Source: a virus. From it: a DNA stretch of 22,076 nucleotides. The position numbers were made by a program, and so were the translations under genes. The DNA lies in the IMG/VR virus record IMGVR_UViG_3300044640_003132, positions 1-22,076 of that record, one strand, 5' to 3'. The notes under the pieces were generated by a model. The model made no database searches and was not told the origin of the DNA. It worked only from the letters and a program-made list of their open reading frames with translations. This document shows positions 7,761-14,147 of this stretch, one piece after another; position 1 is the first letter of the stretch, and the number at the start of each line of letters is the position of its first letter.

Positions 7761-9168
7761 CGAGCAGTACCGCTCATGGCTTCGGGATAGGGCTGCCTCA
7801 GACGACGCTGCGTTTGCGGAGTATGTAAGCGGCCTAGTCTTCCCAAAGCACCTTAGAGAGATGGAGCACTTCCTCTCGGAGAATCCAAGGGCGCTTGTTC
7901 TAATGCCCAGAGGTCACGCAAAAACTACGCAGTTAATTCATCGCGCGGCGAGATTGGTTGGCGTGACCCAAGGAAAGATTCGAATCGGAATTGTTACATC
8001 CGTTCTTTCTGACGCGCTTGCGCGATCAAGGGCAATCAAGACAATTGTTGAGTCTGCAAGTTTTGCAGAAATTTTCCCCTGGGCAAGGGGCGGGGTTGCG
8101 GGCGGGAAGTGGACCGACGAAGTCTGGACCATTAAGGGCGTTAACCTTGGCAAGGACGCAACATGCTTTGCAGATGGCCTGACCTCAATTAAGCCCGGTC
8201 CGCGCCTTGACCTCCTAATTGCAGACGACATTGTTGGACTTAGGGAAAACGCTACCCCAACCCAGCGACAAAAGGCAAGTGAGACCTACTGGCAGGTTAT
8301 CGATCCAATGCTCGTTCCTGGCGCCACAAGATGGTACATCGGGACAAGATGGCACGAAGACGACTTCTATGCAGAGCTCACCAGCAAGGGAATTCCAACA
8401 TATCTAAGAAAATCCCTTGAGGACGCTGGTCCACTCTGGCCGGAAATGTATACCACCAACGATCTTGAGGTTAAGCGCGAAGAACTCGGCACGCCAATCT
8501 TCAACTTACAATACCAAAACGACGTTACCTCCATGGGTGGAAACATCTTCCGCTATGAATTCTTTCAGTATGTTGATCAGGTGCCACCGGGGGCAAGGAG
8601 GGTAGGCGTAGACCTTGCCGCATCCGAAAGGGAGAGGTCAGACTACACCGCTGCGGTCGAAGTCGTGGAGGATGACGATCATAATCTTTACGTCGTTGGA
8701 GCGTACAGAACAAGAATTCAGCAGGGTCACCAAAAGTGGCTAACGGGAGTTGACCGAGAGGGGTCAATCGTTGATGACTCGTCTAGCCCAAAGCTTCTTT
8801 GGCCAGCAAAGTTTGTTGGCCTGCGCGGGCAACGAGATACCTGGGGTGACGAGCCAAGAAAGTTTACCGAGGTTAACATTGAGGCCGTCCAATACCAGTC
8901 AACCTTTGTTCGCGAGTTGGTTAACGAGACTAGGCTTCCGGCCCGAGCCGTAAGGCCGGAAAGAGACAAGGTCTTTAGGTCCAGGTCCCTTGCCGCACGA
9001 TACGAAGCGGGTAAGGTGTTTCACCTAAAGAATGGACCAGGGATTAGACAGCTTGAGTCTGAAATGATGTCTTTCCCAAACAGCGAACACGACGACCTTA
9101 TTGACGCCCTTGTGTATGCCGCAGACGTTGGGACAATTGGATTCTACTTTACTGCCGCAAAGCGCTAG
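7705..9168 (+). CDS. terL: Terminase large subunit
   Basis: 487 residues, normal length. The ATPase half has Walker A LMPRGHAKTTQ (66-76), Walker B LDLLIADDIV (168-177) and a RWYIGTRWHEDD motif (209-220). The RNase H-like nuclease half has VGVDLAASERERSDYTA (300-316, Asp303), then an acidic strand with NIEAVQYQ (391-398, Glu393) and the closing HDDLIDALVYA (462-472). It pumps DNA into the capsid and cuts the concatemer. A stretch at about 340-388 between nuclease motifs looks longer than usual. The stop shares the tetramer CTAG with the stop of the convergent gene on the other strand. Confidence 0.95.
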   Translation: MQNTKQKQGKSKIPAPPTNEQYRSWLRDRAASDDAAFAEYVSGLVFPKHLREMEHFLSENPRALVLMPRGHAKTTQLIHRAARLVGVTQGKIRIGIVTSVLSDALARSRAIKTIVESASFAEIFPWARGGVAGGKWTDEVWTIKGVNLGKDATCFADGLTSIKPGPRLDLLIADDIVGLRENATPTQRQKASETYWQVIDPMLVPGATRWYIGTRWHEDDFYAELTSKGIPTYLRKSLEDAGPLWPEMYTTNDLEVKREELGTPIFNLQYQNDVTSMGGNIFRYEFFQYVDQVPPGARRVGVDLAASERERSDYTAAVEVVEDDDHNLYVVGAYRTRIQQGHQKWLTGVDREGSIVDDSSSPKLLWPAKFVGLRGQRDTWGDEPRKFTEVNIEAVQYQSTFVRELVNETRLPARAVRPERDKVFRSRSLAARYEAGKVFHLKNGPGIRQLESEMMSFPNSEHDDLIDALVYAADVGTIGFYFTAAKR

Positions 9169-9542
9169 GACTTCCTAAACTGCCAAATTGTTGATTGCTT
9201 CTTGCACTTCCAGCAAGAGGCGGTAATGATGGTTTCCACAATACTCGTCTTAAAGCCTTCGGTTGGCTTTTCTTGAGACCTAGTCCCACACGCAGAGCAC
9301 TCCCAGAACCCCGACTGAGCAGCCTTAGCGCAGATTCGATACTGCCAAATATCTCGCTTTGGGTCTGGGTGCGCCCTTGCCTCGATCTCGTGCCCGTCCT
9401 TCCTGAGCTCCTCAATTCTTGCGCCAAATCGACCGCCACCGCAATCCGGCTGCATGATCACGCTCCCATCAATCCATACATTGAGGTTTCTTTGGAGCAC
9501 CTCTAGCACTAGTTGCTTCCTGGTCTTCTTACTGGTATTCAC
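9165..9542 (-). CDS. Winged-helix plus zinc-ribbon protein
   Basis: 125 residues from GTG 9542, chosen because AAGGAG sits seven bases upstream; a longer upstream reading has no ribosome site. Residues about 6-65 look like a winged helix (KKTRKQLVLEVLQRNLNVWI, then RFGARIEELRKDGHEIEA with a wing ending WQYRICAK). The C-terminal third has C-x2-C (ECSACGTR) and C-x2-C (SCWKCKKQ) pairs, a zinc ribbon. Likely a small DNA-binding regulator or nucleic acid adaptor. A good promoter lies upstream at 9586-9615. Converges with terminase and shares stop bases. Confidence 0.7.
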   Translation of the reverse strand: MNTSKKTRKQLVLEVLQRNLNVWIDGSVIMQPDCGGGRFGARIEELRKDGHEIEARAHPDPKRDIWQYRICAKAAQSGFWECSACGTRSQEKPTEGFKTSIVETIITASCWKCKKQSTIWQFRKS

Positions 9543-9585
9543 GCTCAAACTCCTTTCAGGATGATACGGTTGTCTACCTGCCAAG

Positions 9586-9615
9586 ATGATACATCTGTCG
9601 CAAGTGTTTTGTCAA
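9586..9615 (-). promoter_or_regulatory. Sigma-70-type promoter for the winged-helix gene
   Basis: On the minus strand TTGACA (9615-9610), an 18-base spacer and TATCAT (9591-9586). The leader to GTG 9542 is about 35-40 bases. An 8-base direct repeat GATGATAC occurs at 9560-9567 and 9585-9592, 25 bases apart on the plus strand, overlapping the -10 box and leader. It could be an operator. Confidence 0.6.
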
Positions 9616-9642
9616 TGCTGGGAGAATGCCTAGTTTATGCCT

Positions 9643-9666
9643 AAAAACGTGCCTTGGAATTCAAGG
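9643..9666 (-). terminator. Candidate intrinsic terminator after the 73-residue gene
   Basis: Minus strand: stem CCTTG / CAAGG with a 5-base loop (9666-9652), followed after four bases by five T (9647-9643). It lies downstream of the stop at 9687. The stem is short, so strength is uncertain. Confidence 0.45.
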
Positions 9667-9686
9667 AATATTAAAGAAAACCAGGG

Positions 9687-9908
9687 CTAATCTTGATTTT
9701 TTGGCTTGGAATCGTTTGTATTAATTTCTTCCATAACGATCTCAAGCGCCCTGCGTAACCCAAGCACGTAGGAGAGCCTGGAAACAGAGTCAACCTTTCC
9801 CGGAAGGCTTGACTTGGACTGCTCGCTAAACGCTGCGGATATGGCGCCGGACAACCTCAAAACGATGCGCTTAGCCGCCAATTTCTGGGTCTGATCTGAG
9901 GATGACAT
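9687..9908 (-). CDS. Hypothetical small helical protein
   Basis: 73 residues, ATG 9908 with AAGGAG just upstream inside the end of the preceding gene (38-base overlap). The sequence is mostly helical and polar (LAAKRIVLRLSGAISAAFSE, then LSYVLGLRRALEIVMEEINT). There are no Cys, signal peptide or known motifs. The overlap and ribosome site support real translation. Function unknown. Confidence 0.6.
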   Translation of the reverse strand: MSSSDQTQKLAAKRIVLRLSGAISAAFSEQSKSSLPGKVDSVSRLSYVLGLRRALEIVMEEINTNDSKPKNQD

Positions 9909-10263
9909 TGATCTCCTTGTTGAGGCTCTCGGCTATTTCCTTGATGTCCCTTGCGGCAGCCAAAACTTGCGAGCTTTTTCCGTTGATAGAAAACCTTACA
10001 TCAAAAGTCCAAATTCCGCCTGTCTCCCTTGGCGGCTGGCACTTTACGGCAATATTGTCCTGCTCGCCGTCTATCCCATAGACCGAGATGATGCCGCTAA
10101 GGACGCGGAAGATATGGGCAACAATTTCACTTGCCTGTTCCTCTTCCGTCTCGCTAAAAAACTTCTTTGAAAAGACCTTAAGGGAGGACGCGTAGAGGTC
10201 GCCTACCGAATCTCGGCTTGGCTTTGACCAGGCAAGGTATCTTTCAAAATCGTCCATTGCCAC
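9871..10263 (-). CDS. Hypothetical protein
   Basis: Up to 130 residues from GTG 10263; ATG 10257 (128 residues) is equally plausible. A TACCAT box lies six bases before ATG 10257, matching the leaderless pattern elsewhere here, and no clear ribosome site is present. The sequence has an N-terminal helical part (FSETEEEQASEIVAHIFRVL) and a beta-rich part (GGIWTFDVRFSINGKSSQVL) before a final helix (EIAESLNKEINVIL). No family recognised. Translationally coupled to the 73-residue gene. Confidence 0.6.
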   Translation of the reverse strand: MAMDDFERYLAWSKPSRDSVGDLYASSLKVFSKKFFSETEEEQASEIVAHIFRVLSGIISVYGIDGEQDNIAVKCQPPRETGGIWTFDVRFSINGKSSQVLAAARDIKEIAESLNKEINVILRSDPEIGG

Positions 10264-10294
10264 ATGGTAGCAAGTGCCTTAGTTTTTTCTAGGG

Positions 10295-10936
10295 TCAACC
10301 GTGCTGCGGACGCCGGGAGAGGATGATATTTTCAGCGTTTTTTAGTACGGGCAGAAAGCCAAACTTTAGATACCTTTCAGTAATTTCCCTGTCCCTCCCG
10401 TCGTGCTCAATGCAGATCACGCTAGTGCAAAATCGATCTGGGTCAAATTGCAGGGAAAGGTCTGAAGACGTGCCCTCAACGTCAATCGATACAAAGTCTA
10501 TGATTGGGTTGATTGAATATGCGAGATCAAGCACTTCCTTCATCGTAACCACGGGGACATAAATCTCAGAAAATTCTGTGCCTGGGACTGGAATGTTTTT
10601 AACGTAATCTTTCCATTTTTCGTAGTTTTCTACTTCCATGGTTGAAACGCCAGAATGTGGAGACTCCCACATGAGCCGCATTCTCTCTTTTCCCTGAGGG
10701 TCGCCTGTAATCATTGCGTTGATAAGGGTCATTTTTTTGTCGCCCCGATAAAGATCAAAAAGCCTTCGGAACGAAAAAGAAGATCCGTCGATTAAAACCC
10801 CTGACCATCCGAGCTCCGCCAGCCTTCTCGTGTTGCTCATAGTGACCCCGTCGTAAGCGCCAATGTCAAGGAACGAGCCGACAGTGCCCTCAAATAATTG
10901 AAGGATTATCTCTTCCTCGTTATTTTGAGAATACAT
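10295..10936 (-). CDS. FkbM-family SAM-dependent methyltransferase
   Basis: 213 residues. The SAM-binding motif I is FLDIGAYDGVTMSNT (22-36), followed by the acidic end of strand two (GVLID, 46-50). The FkbM-type core has PIIDFVSIDVEGTSSDL (144-160). These enzymes O-methylate sugars or other hydroxyls, and phages use them with glycosyl cassettes. ATG 10936 directly follows the stop of the upstream gene, with no ribosome site, which suggests coupling. The substrate cannot be told, but the epimerase and glycosyltransferases at 15870-18171 make a sugar plausible. Confidence 0.85.
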   Translation of the reverse strand: MYSQNNEEEIILQLFEGTVGSFLDIGAYDGVTMSNTRRLAELGWSGVLIDGSSFSFRRLFDLYRGDKKMTLINAMITGDPQGKERMRLMWESPHSGVSTMEVENYEKWKDYVKNIPVPGTEFSEIYVPVVTMKEVLDLAYSINPIIDFVSIDVEGTSSDLSLQFDPDRFCTSVICIEHDGRDREITERYLKFGFLPVLKNAENIILSRRPQHG

Positions 10937-11101
10937 CTAAAGGGCGGCAATAAGGTCAACTGCGGCAGCAACGACTTCGTCCAGACTCTTGCTGACGGCG
11001 CTGCCGACCACGCGCTTGTCCCTGCGGTCCCAAATAATTGCAATCCACTCTGCGCCGTGTAGGCCAATGTGAATTACTTCGTAACGGTCTTTCTTGCTCA
11101 T
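10937..11101 (-). CDS. Small hypothetical protein
   Basis: 54 residues from ATG 11101, overlapping the upstream stop as ATGA. The pattern is two strands then a helix: YEVIHIGLHGAEWIAIIWD, then DKRVVGSAVSKSLDEVVAAA. It is compact, alternating and without motifs. Tight overlaps on both sides support a real gene in the same operon. Function unknown. Confidence 0.6.
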   Translation of the reverse strand: MSKKDRYEVIHIGLHGAEWIAIIWDRRDKRVVGSAVSKSLDEVVAAAVDLIAAL

Positions 11102-11454
11102 GACTTCACCAGCTTTGTATCTTTTGGATCAAATTTCTTACCCCAGACGCCACGCTTTAGGGCAATGGCAATGAGGGCATAGTTGGCGATATCGAGAAGA
11201 GCATCTTCAAGAAACTCGTCAACGTGCTCCTCTTTTATTGGGTCAAGTAGGACTTTACCATCGACAATCTTGCCATTCAAACTCTTCATGACTCGAGACA
11301 TCTTGTCGTTGGCAACCCTACTAAGGACTCCATACAATCCTAACTGCTCAATGTTCAAGTTGCCATACTTTGCCTGTCTTTCAACAAGCAGGGAAAACGC
11401 CTCCCCATAAATCTCTCGAAATGCCTCCTGGAACGTCGGCTCTGCTTTTGTCAT
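11098..11454 (-). CDS. DUF1599 / nucleotide modification associated domain 1 protein
   Basis: 118 residues from ATG 11454, which overlaps the upstream stop as ATGA and has GAGG upstream. A start 21 bases further up has no ribosome site. The pattern AFREIYGEAFSLLVERQAKY (11-30), LSRVANDKMSRVMKSL (44-59) and EDALLDIANYALIAI (83-97) matches the DUF1599 family, which has been linked by genomic context to phage nucleotide and DNA modification. The enzymatic role is not proven. Co-transcribed with the FkbM gene. Confidence 0.75.
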   Translation of the reverse strand: MTKAEPTFQEAFREIYGEAFSLLVERQAKYGNLNIEQLGLYGVLSRVANDKMSRVMKSLNGKIVDGKVLLDPIKEEHVDEFLEDALLDIANYALIAIALKRGVWGKKFDPKDTKLVKS

Positions 11455-11642
11455 CCGTTGTTCCTCACCATCCAAAGCATTGAGAGCACATTGCCAAATA
11501 AAACTGCCCCGGCAACAAAGAGCGCAAGCCCACCTCCGGGTTCATTTGATCTCCTGTAAACCTGAACAAACATCACCGAATGAAATATGGACAGCAGAAA
11601 CAGCCAGCCCACAATGATGTTACCGAGTAGTACCTGATCCAT
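11451..11642 (-). CDS. Small two-segment membrane protein
   Basis: 63 residues. Hydrophobic segments at about 5-26 (LLGNIIVGWLFLLSIFHSVM) and 39-58 (LALFVAGAVLFGNVLSMLWM) are joined by a basic, Gly-rich loop (YRRSNEPGGG). A purine-rich AAGGGGAAG ribosome site precedes ATG 11642. It overlaps the end of the upstream zinc protein and the next gene (ATGA). A membrane accessory or holin/antiholin-type protein is possible; no family recognised. Confidence 0.65.
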   Translation of the reverse strand: MDQVLLGNIIVGWLFLLSIFHSVMFVQVYRRSNEPGGGLALFVAGAVLFGNVLSMLWMVRNNG

Positions 11643-11814
11643 CTTTCTTCCCCTTTTTGAAAATCATTGGAAAGCACTCTGAGCAAACAAGTTGATTGCC
11701 CCAACCGCTTCCATCGTCGTAACCAACATTAATACAGGAACTTTTGCGCATGTGGCAAACGCCGCATCGCGGGTTCCTGGGGTTACTTTCTTCCTGCTTC
11801 TGTTCTCTTTGCAT
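11620..11814 (-). CDS. Small zinc-binding protein
   Basis: 64 residues from ATG 11814, which has AAGGA upstream; a longer reading to 11928 would lie inside the upstream gene without a ribosome site. Cys17, Cys20, Cys27, Cys44 and Cys47 form two C-x2-C pairs (RCGVCHMRKSSC ... LVCSECFPMIF), a zinc-finger-like knuckle pair, and the tail is basic. It overlaps both neighbours, so it belongs to the same operon. Function unknown; nucleic acid or protein binding is likely. Confidence 0.65.
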   Translation of the reverse strand: MQREQKQEESNPRNPRCGVCHMRKSSCINVGYDDGSGWGNQLVCSECFPMIFKKGKKDGSGTTR

Positions 11815-11992
11815 GTTCCTTGCAAGTATAGCGCATCCTTGAAGATGCTGATGCCCCAGTAAAGACAATCTCCTTGTAGCAAAAAATGCCGTTGGTCTTA
11901 AGTTGCGTACCGCACTCAATGCAGGCACGTGAAGACAGGGCCACCTTTGGGGGTGGTCCAGATTGCTTCTTTGCCGCTATCTTTGCTGCCAT
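11783..11992 (-). CDS. Small zinc-finger-like basic protein
   Basis: 69 residues. A Lys/Ala-rich N-terminus is followed by Cys24, Cys27, Cys38, Cys57 and His60 (RACIECGTQL ... FCYKEIVF ... YTCKEH). ATG 11992 has no Shine-Dalgarno site; a TATGAT box lies exactly six bases upstream, so this may be the leaderless first gene of the operon running to 10295. Function not recognised. Confidence 0.6.
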   Translation of the reverse strand: MAAKIAAKKQSGPPPKVALSSRACIECGTQLKTNGIFCYKEIVFTGASASSRMRYTCKEHAKRTEAGRK

Positions 11993-11998
11993 GAAAAA

Positions 11999-12004
11999 AT
12001 CATA
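11999..12004 (-). promoter_or_regulatory. -10-like box for leaderless zinc-finger gene
   Basis: TATGAT on the minus strand is six bases before ATG 11992, with TG one base before the box (extended -10). A TTGCCA lies 20 bases further up, a long spacing. Confidence 0.4.
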
Positions 12005-12059
12005 ACACAGAAAAAGTAAATTTATGGCAAAAACGAAAACAATCTGGCATTATTACCAA

Positions 12060-12128
12060 ACCGGCTTATGCCGGTAGGGTCTTTGGCCCTGGCCGCCTTG
12101 GGGTTTCCTCCTTTTCCCCTTGGCGGCC
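12060..12128 (-). terminator. Cluster of three hairpins downstream of the ParB-like gene
   Basis: Read on the minus strand after the stop at 12135: first a stem GGCCGCC / GGCGGCC extended by CCCC/GGGG across a mismatch (12128-12091), then AGGGCC / GACCCT with one wobble (about 12090-12076), then a perfect ACCGGC / GCCGGT with a 4-base loop (12075-12060). A T-poor stretch follows, so this is a possible non-classical terminator or structured RNA end. The first loop includes a GGAGG. Confidence 0.4.
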
Positions 12129-12134
12129 ACTTCT

Positions 12135-12815
12135 TTACGCGGGGATATCCTTCCCCTCAACAAGCCAGAGGAAGAACCCCGTTGCGGTGCCCTTCTTCTC
12201 AACGTATCTGCGATACGCCATGACCAAGGGTTCGGCTTCCTCTCTTGCAAGACGAAGCTCGATACCGCCAATCTTCACCATCATTGCCATGTTTGGGTCA
12301 AGTGGCGGAGCGGTTCTTTGGGCGATGCTGCCATCAAGCCCGTCAACAAATTCTGTTCTCATTGCATTCGGGTCTGACATCTGTGGGATTTGCGGGATGC
12401 TTCCGTTTTGCGCATCACCAGAAAAATCCAAATTTGGCTCGTCTTCGGAGTAGCCAGTTGCCAGAAACAAGTCCTGCTCTTGGATGCTATTGATCAACTC
12501 TTCGAGCAAGTCCTCATCGTAAAACCCAAGGTCCTGCGTCCGATTGTCAGCAAGGGCAAATGCGGTCGCGGTCTGGTCGTCATCCTGCACCCAAACAACA
12601 GCAATCTGCTTCCAGCCAAGTTGCTGGGCAGCCTGAAGTGTGTGGTTGCCGGCGATTACCTCGTTAGTGCTTTTGCGCACAACAATTGGTCGTCGCTGAC
12701 CAAACTTTGCAAGCGAGCGCGCAATTGCCTCAACGTTTCCTCGGCGCGGATTCTTCCCCCACGGCTTTAGCCCCTCAATAGGTGTCGCGAGTGGAATAAG
12801 GTCGTCAATAATCAC
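12135..12815 (-). CDS. ParB-like (ParB/Srx fold) DNA-binding protein
   Basis: 226 residues. The ParB N-terminal domain fills about residues 8-105: KPWGKNPRRGNVEAIARSLA (17-36), GQRRPIVVRKS (39-49), the GNHTLQAAQQLG box (56-67) and ALADNRTQDLGFYD (87-100). The C-terminal half is unlike ParB and ends in a helical EEAEPLVMAYRRYVEKKG segment. Phages use this fold as nucleases, CTP-dependent clamps or regulators. No ParA is present in the window. ATG 12815 overlaps the upstream HTH gene as ATGA, so the two are coupled. The palindromic array at 13432-13647 lies upstream of this operon. Confidence 0.85.
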   Translation of the reverse strand: MIIDDLIPLATPIEGLKPWGKNPRRGNVEAIARSLAKFGQRRPIVVRKSTNEVIAGNHTLQAAQQLGWKQIAVVWVQDDDQTATAFALADNRTQDLGFYDEDLLEELINSIQEQDLFLATGYSEDEPNLDFSGDAQNGSIPQIPQMSDPNAMRTEFVDGLDGSIAQRTAPPLDPNMAMMVKIGGIELRLAREEAEPLVMAYRRYVEKKGTATGFFLWLVEGKDIPA

Positions 12816-13180
12816 TTTGAAACTCCAGTCTCTTCTGCAACAGTTTTTCTTAATGCGCGAAGCGTTTCTGCTGAAGATTCAAACGCATTCGTAATTTCTT
12901 CAATGGACTTCAAAAGGTTTTCCCTACTGGCAGAAACCTTGACTACGGTTGACTGCTGGCTTGCCTCAACCTCAGAGAATTCCATCAAAATTCTCTTAGC
13001 GATTTTAGACTTTCCAGGAACGCCCTTGTGAGCATATGTTCTCATTGTCTCTGGCGTCACGCCGTAGTCTGCGGCCAACGCACGGCAAGCACCAGAAATG
13101 CTTGCCACCCCAATTGGGGATCGATGCATTAACACTTGCTGAACAATAATCTGGTCAACAACTCCTTGTTTTGAGTTCAT
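12812..13180 (-). CDS. HTH DNA-binding protein with coiled-coil tail
   Basis: 122 residues from ATG 13180, chosen for the GGAGG just upstream. Residues about 26-55 read as a helix-turn-helix (ISGACRALAADYGVTPETMR, then TYAHKGVP). The C-terminal half is a long helix with heptad character (SRENLLKSIEEITNAFESSA, then ETLRALRKTVAEE), likely for dimerisation. It precedes and overlaps the ParB-like gene (ATGA). Together they look like a DNA-binding pair next to the palindromic array. Regulatory or partition role inferred. Confidence 0.7.
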   Translation of the reverse strand: MNSKQGVVDQIIVQQVLMHRSPIGVASISGACRALAADYGVTPETMRTYAHKGVPGKSKIAKRILMEFSEVEASQQSTVVKVSASRENLLKSIEEITNAFESSAETLRALRKTVAEETGVSK

Positions 13181-13253
13181 TCTTCCTCCACTTTTTGCAG
13201 GAATAATCACCTGCCTGTGGATAGCCTACAGCATTGGCGCCCGTCGTGCAAAC

Positions 13254-13412
13254 TCAATAATAATCCGAGCACGACGCGTAGTAGCCACACTCGCAGATAA
13301 GTTTACATTTTCTTTCTTCCATCTTTTTGCCGCAATTTGCACAAGTTAGTACAATGTCCTCAGCCGATGAATCTGTCTTCTGTGTGTCTGGGCTTGACAA
13401 GTCAATTTCCAC
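13254..13412 (-). CDS. Small zinc-ribbon protein
   Basis: 52 residues from GTG 13412, with AGAGAGG nine bases upstream. Cys24, Cys27 (LTCANCGKKM) and Cys40, Cys42 (LICECGYYASC) form a compact zinc ribbon, with further Cys36 and Cys48. It is the first gene of the leftward operon (13412 to about 12135) and its 5' leader holds part of the palindromic array. Function unknown; a transcription-factor-like or RNA-binding role is possible. Confidence 0.65.
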   Translation of the reverse strand: MEIDLSSPDTQKTDSSAEDIVLTCANCGKKMEERKCKLICECGYYASCSDYY

Positions 13413-13513
13413 GTGTACAATCCTCTCTATTGTTCTCAGGGAACAGGAACCATATGGTTCTTAGGTATAACGGTACTTAGGTATTAGGTACTCTTAGAAA
13501 TACCTTGATCTTC

Positions 13514-13581
13514 CGGGTACAGCTATCCCTCTAGTTCCTTCGGTACTACGTACCTCAGGAACTCTCGGGATACTGTACCCG
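13514..13581. repeat. Nested hairpin A of the palindromic array
   Basis: Arms pair in three tiers separated by 3-base internal loops. The outer arm 13514-13529 pairs with 13567-13581 (15 pairs, one bulged base). The middle arm AGTTCC (13533-13538) pairs with GGAACT (13558-13563). The inner arm GGTAC (13542-13546) pairs with GTACC (13550-13554) around a TAC loop. Spacers facing each other are TCT/CTC and TTC/TCA. Total 26 pairs. Confidence 0.92.
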
Positions 13582-13647
13582 ATTACTACGGTATCTTAAG
13601 AACATTCGGTATTTCATACCTCATGTTCTTAAGATACCTTCGTAATC
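13581..13647. repeat. Nested hairpin B of the palindromic array
   Basis: The same plan as hairpin A with different sequence. The outer arm GATTAC (13581-13586) pairs with GTAATC (13642-13647). The middle arm 13590-13604 pairs perfectly over 15 bases with 13624-13638. The inner arm GGTAT (13608-13612) pairs with ATACC (13616-13620) around a TTC loop. Spacers are TAC/TTC and TTC/TCA. Total 26 pairs, equal to hairpin A. Confidence 0.93.
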
Positions 13648-13682
13648 CTATTTCCCCCTTTATCCCTACCCTTTTTCCCCCG
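13648..13682. other. Pyrimidine-rich tract next to the palindromic array
   Basis: An almost pure C/T stretch on the plus strand with three runs of C up to five long, between hairpin B and the promoter region. Strand-asymmetric tracts of this kind occur at unwinding or primer sites, but nothing here proves that. Confidence 0.5.
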
Positions 13683-13721
13683 TTGACGCATTTTGAGTAA
13701 GGACTTACTTTGATAGCCTGC

Positions 13722-13751
13722 TTGACAACCTCATTGTGGGTCGCCTATAGT
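13722..13751 (+). promoter_or_regulatory. Strong sigma-70-type promoter for the rightward operon
   Basis: TTGACA (13722-13727), an 18-base spacer and TATAGT (13746-13751). Transcription would start near 13758, giving a leader of about 34 bases to ATG 13792. A weaker second box (TTGACG at 13683) lies upstream. Confidence 0.7.
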
Positions 13752-13791
13752 GATTGTCCAAGCAAAGATGTCTTGGGGAAAGAAGGAGAAA

Positions 13792-14142
13792 ATGAAAACA
13801 GAGCAGGTCTCAATTCTTGAGGCAGCGCAGATCCTTGGAGTTTCCTACTCGGCGGCAGTGCAGGCTGCGCGACGATATGGCTGGACAAAGATTAGCGCCG
13901 GTCAAGGACCAAACGGCGGACGTCCGAGGATTATGTATCTTCGACCAGAAGTGGAAGCATACGGAAGTAATCGCAACCGACAAACGTTTAAGTCAAAAAA
14001 GGTTGACGAGAACCTTTTGCGAGAAGTAGAAAAAGCGGCAAGAAATAAAAAGCCGATCGGTCGCATTGCAAAAGAGTTGGGCGTAAGTCACTTCCTAATT
14101 GGCAGCGCCGCATACGAATTGGTTAGCAAGAGCAAGCGATAA
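13792..14142 (+). CDS. Double-HTH regulator candidate
   Basis: 116 residues from ATG 13792, preceded by AAGGAG with a short gap; an in-frame ATG at 13768 is possible but has a poor ribosome site. The N-terminal domain (residues 5-55) looks like an AlpA/MerR-type winged helix (SILEAAQILGVSYSAAVQAA, then PRIMYLRPEVEAYG). The C-terminal part has a second HTH (PIGRIAKELGVSHFLIGSAA, about 86-105). It is the first gene right of the palindromic array and strong promoter, so it may bind that array and control both operons. That link is inference. Confidence 0.75.
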   Translation: MKTEQVSILEAAQILGVSYSAAVQAARRYGWTKISAGQGPNGGRPRIMYLRPEVEAYGSNRNRQTFKSKKVDENLLREVEKAARNKKPIGRIAKELGVSHFLIGSAAYELVSKSKR

Positions 14143-14147
14143 TCTTC

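Larger units (their letters stand above)
13432..13647. repeat. Phased array of short palindromic pentamers with two large nested hairpins
   Basis: About 215 bases filled with pentamers of the form GGWAY and their complements (GGTAC, GGTAT, GGAAC, GTTCC, RTACC), in both orientations, at about 8-base steps (5-base word plus 3-base spacer; about 25 units counted by hand). Two long nested inverted repeats stand out: 13514-13581 and 13581-13647, sharing base 13581. The left third (13432-13505) has simpler inverted and direct repeats: TGTTCT/GGAACA (13431-13445), a perfect 14-base palindrome at 13447-13460, and TAGGTAY three times. It lies between divergent operons. Origin, operator array or partition site are possible roles. 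Confidence 0.9.

Noticed and set aside
12053-12271. 72-codon minus frame overlapping the ParB-like gene end
   Set aside because: Arg-rich reading through the three hairpins, in another frame from the ParB-like gene, with no ribosome site.
13514-13647. Intrinsic terminators for the divergent operons
   Set aside because: Stems are multi-tiered with internal loops, have no T-run and lie between starts of divergent genes, not after gene ends.
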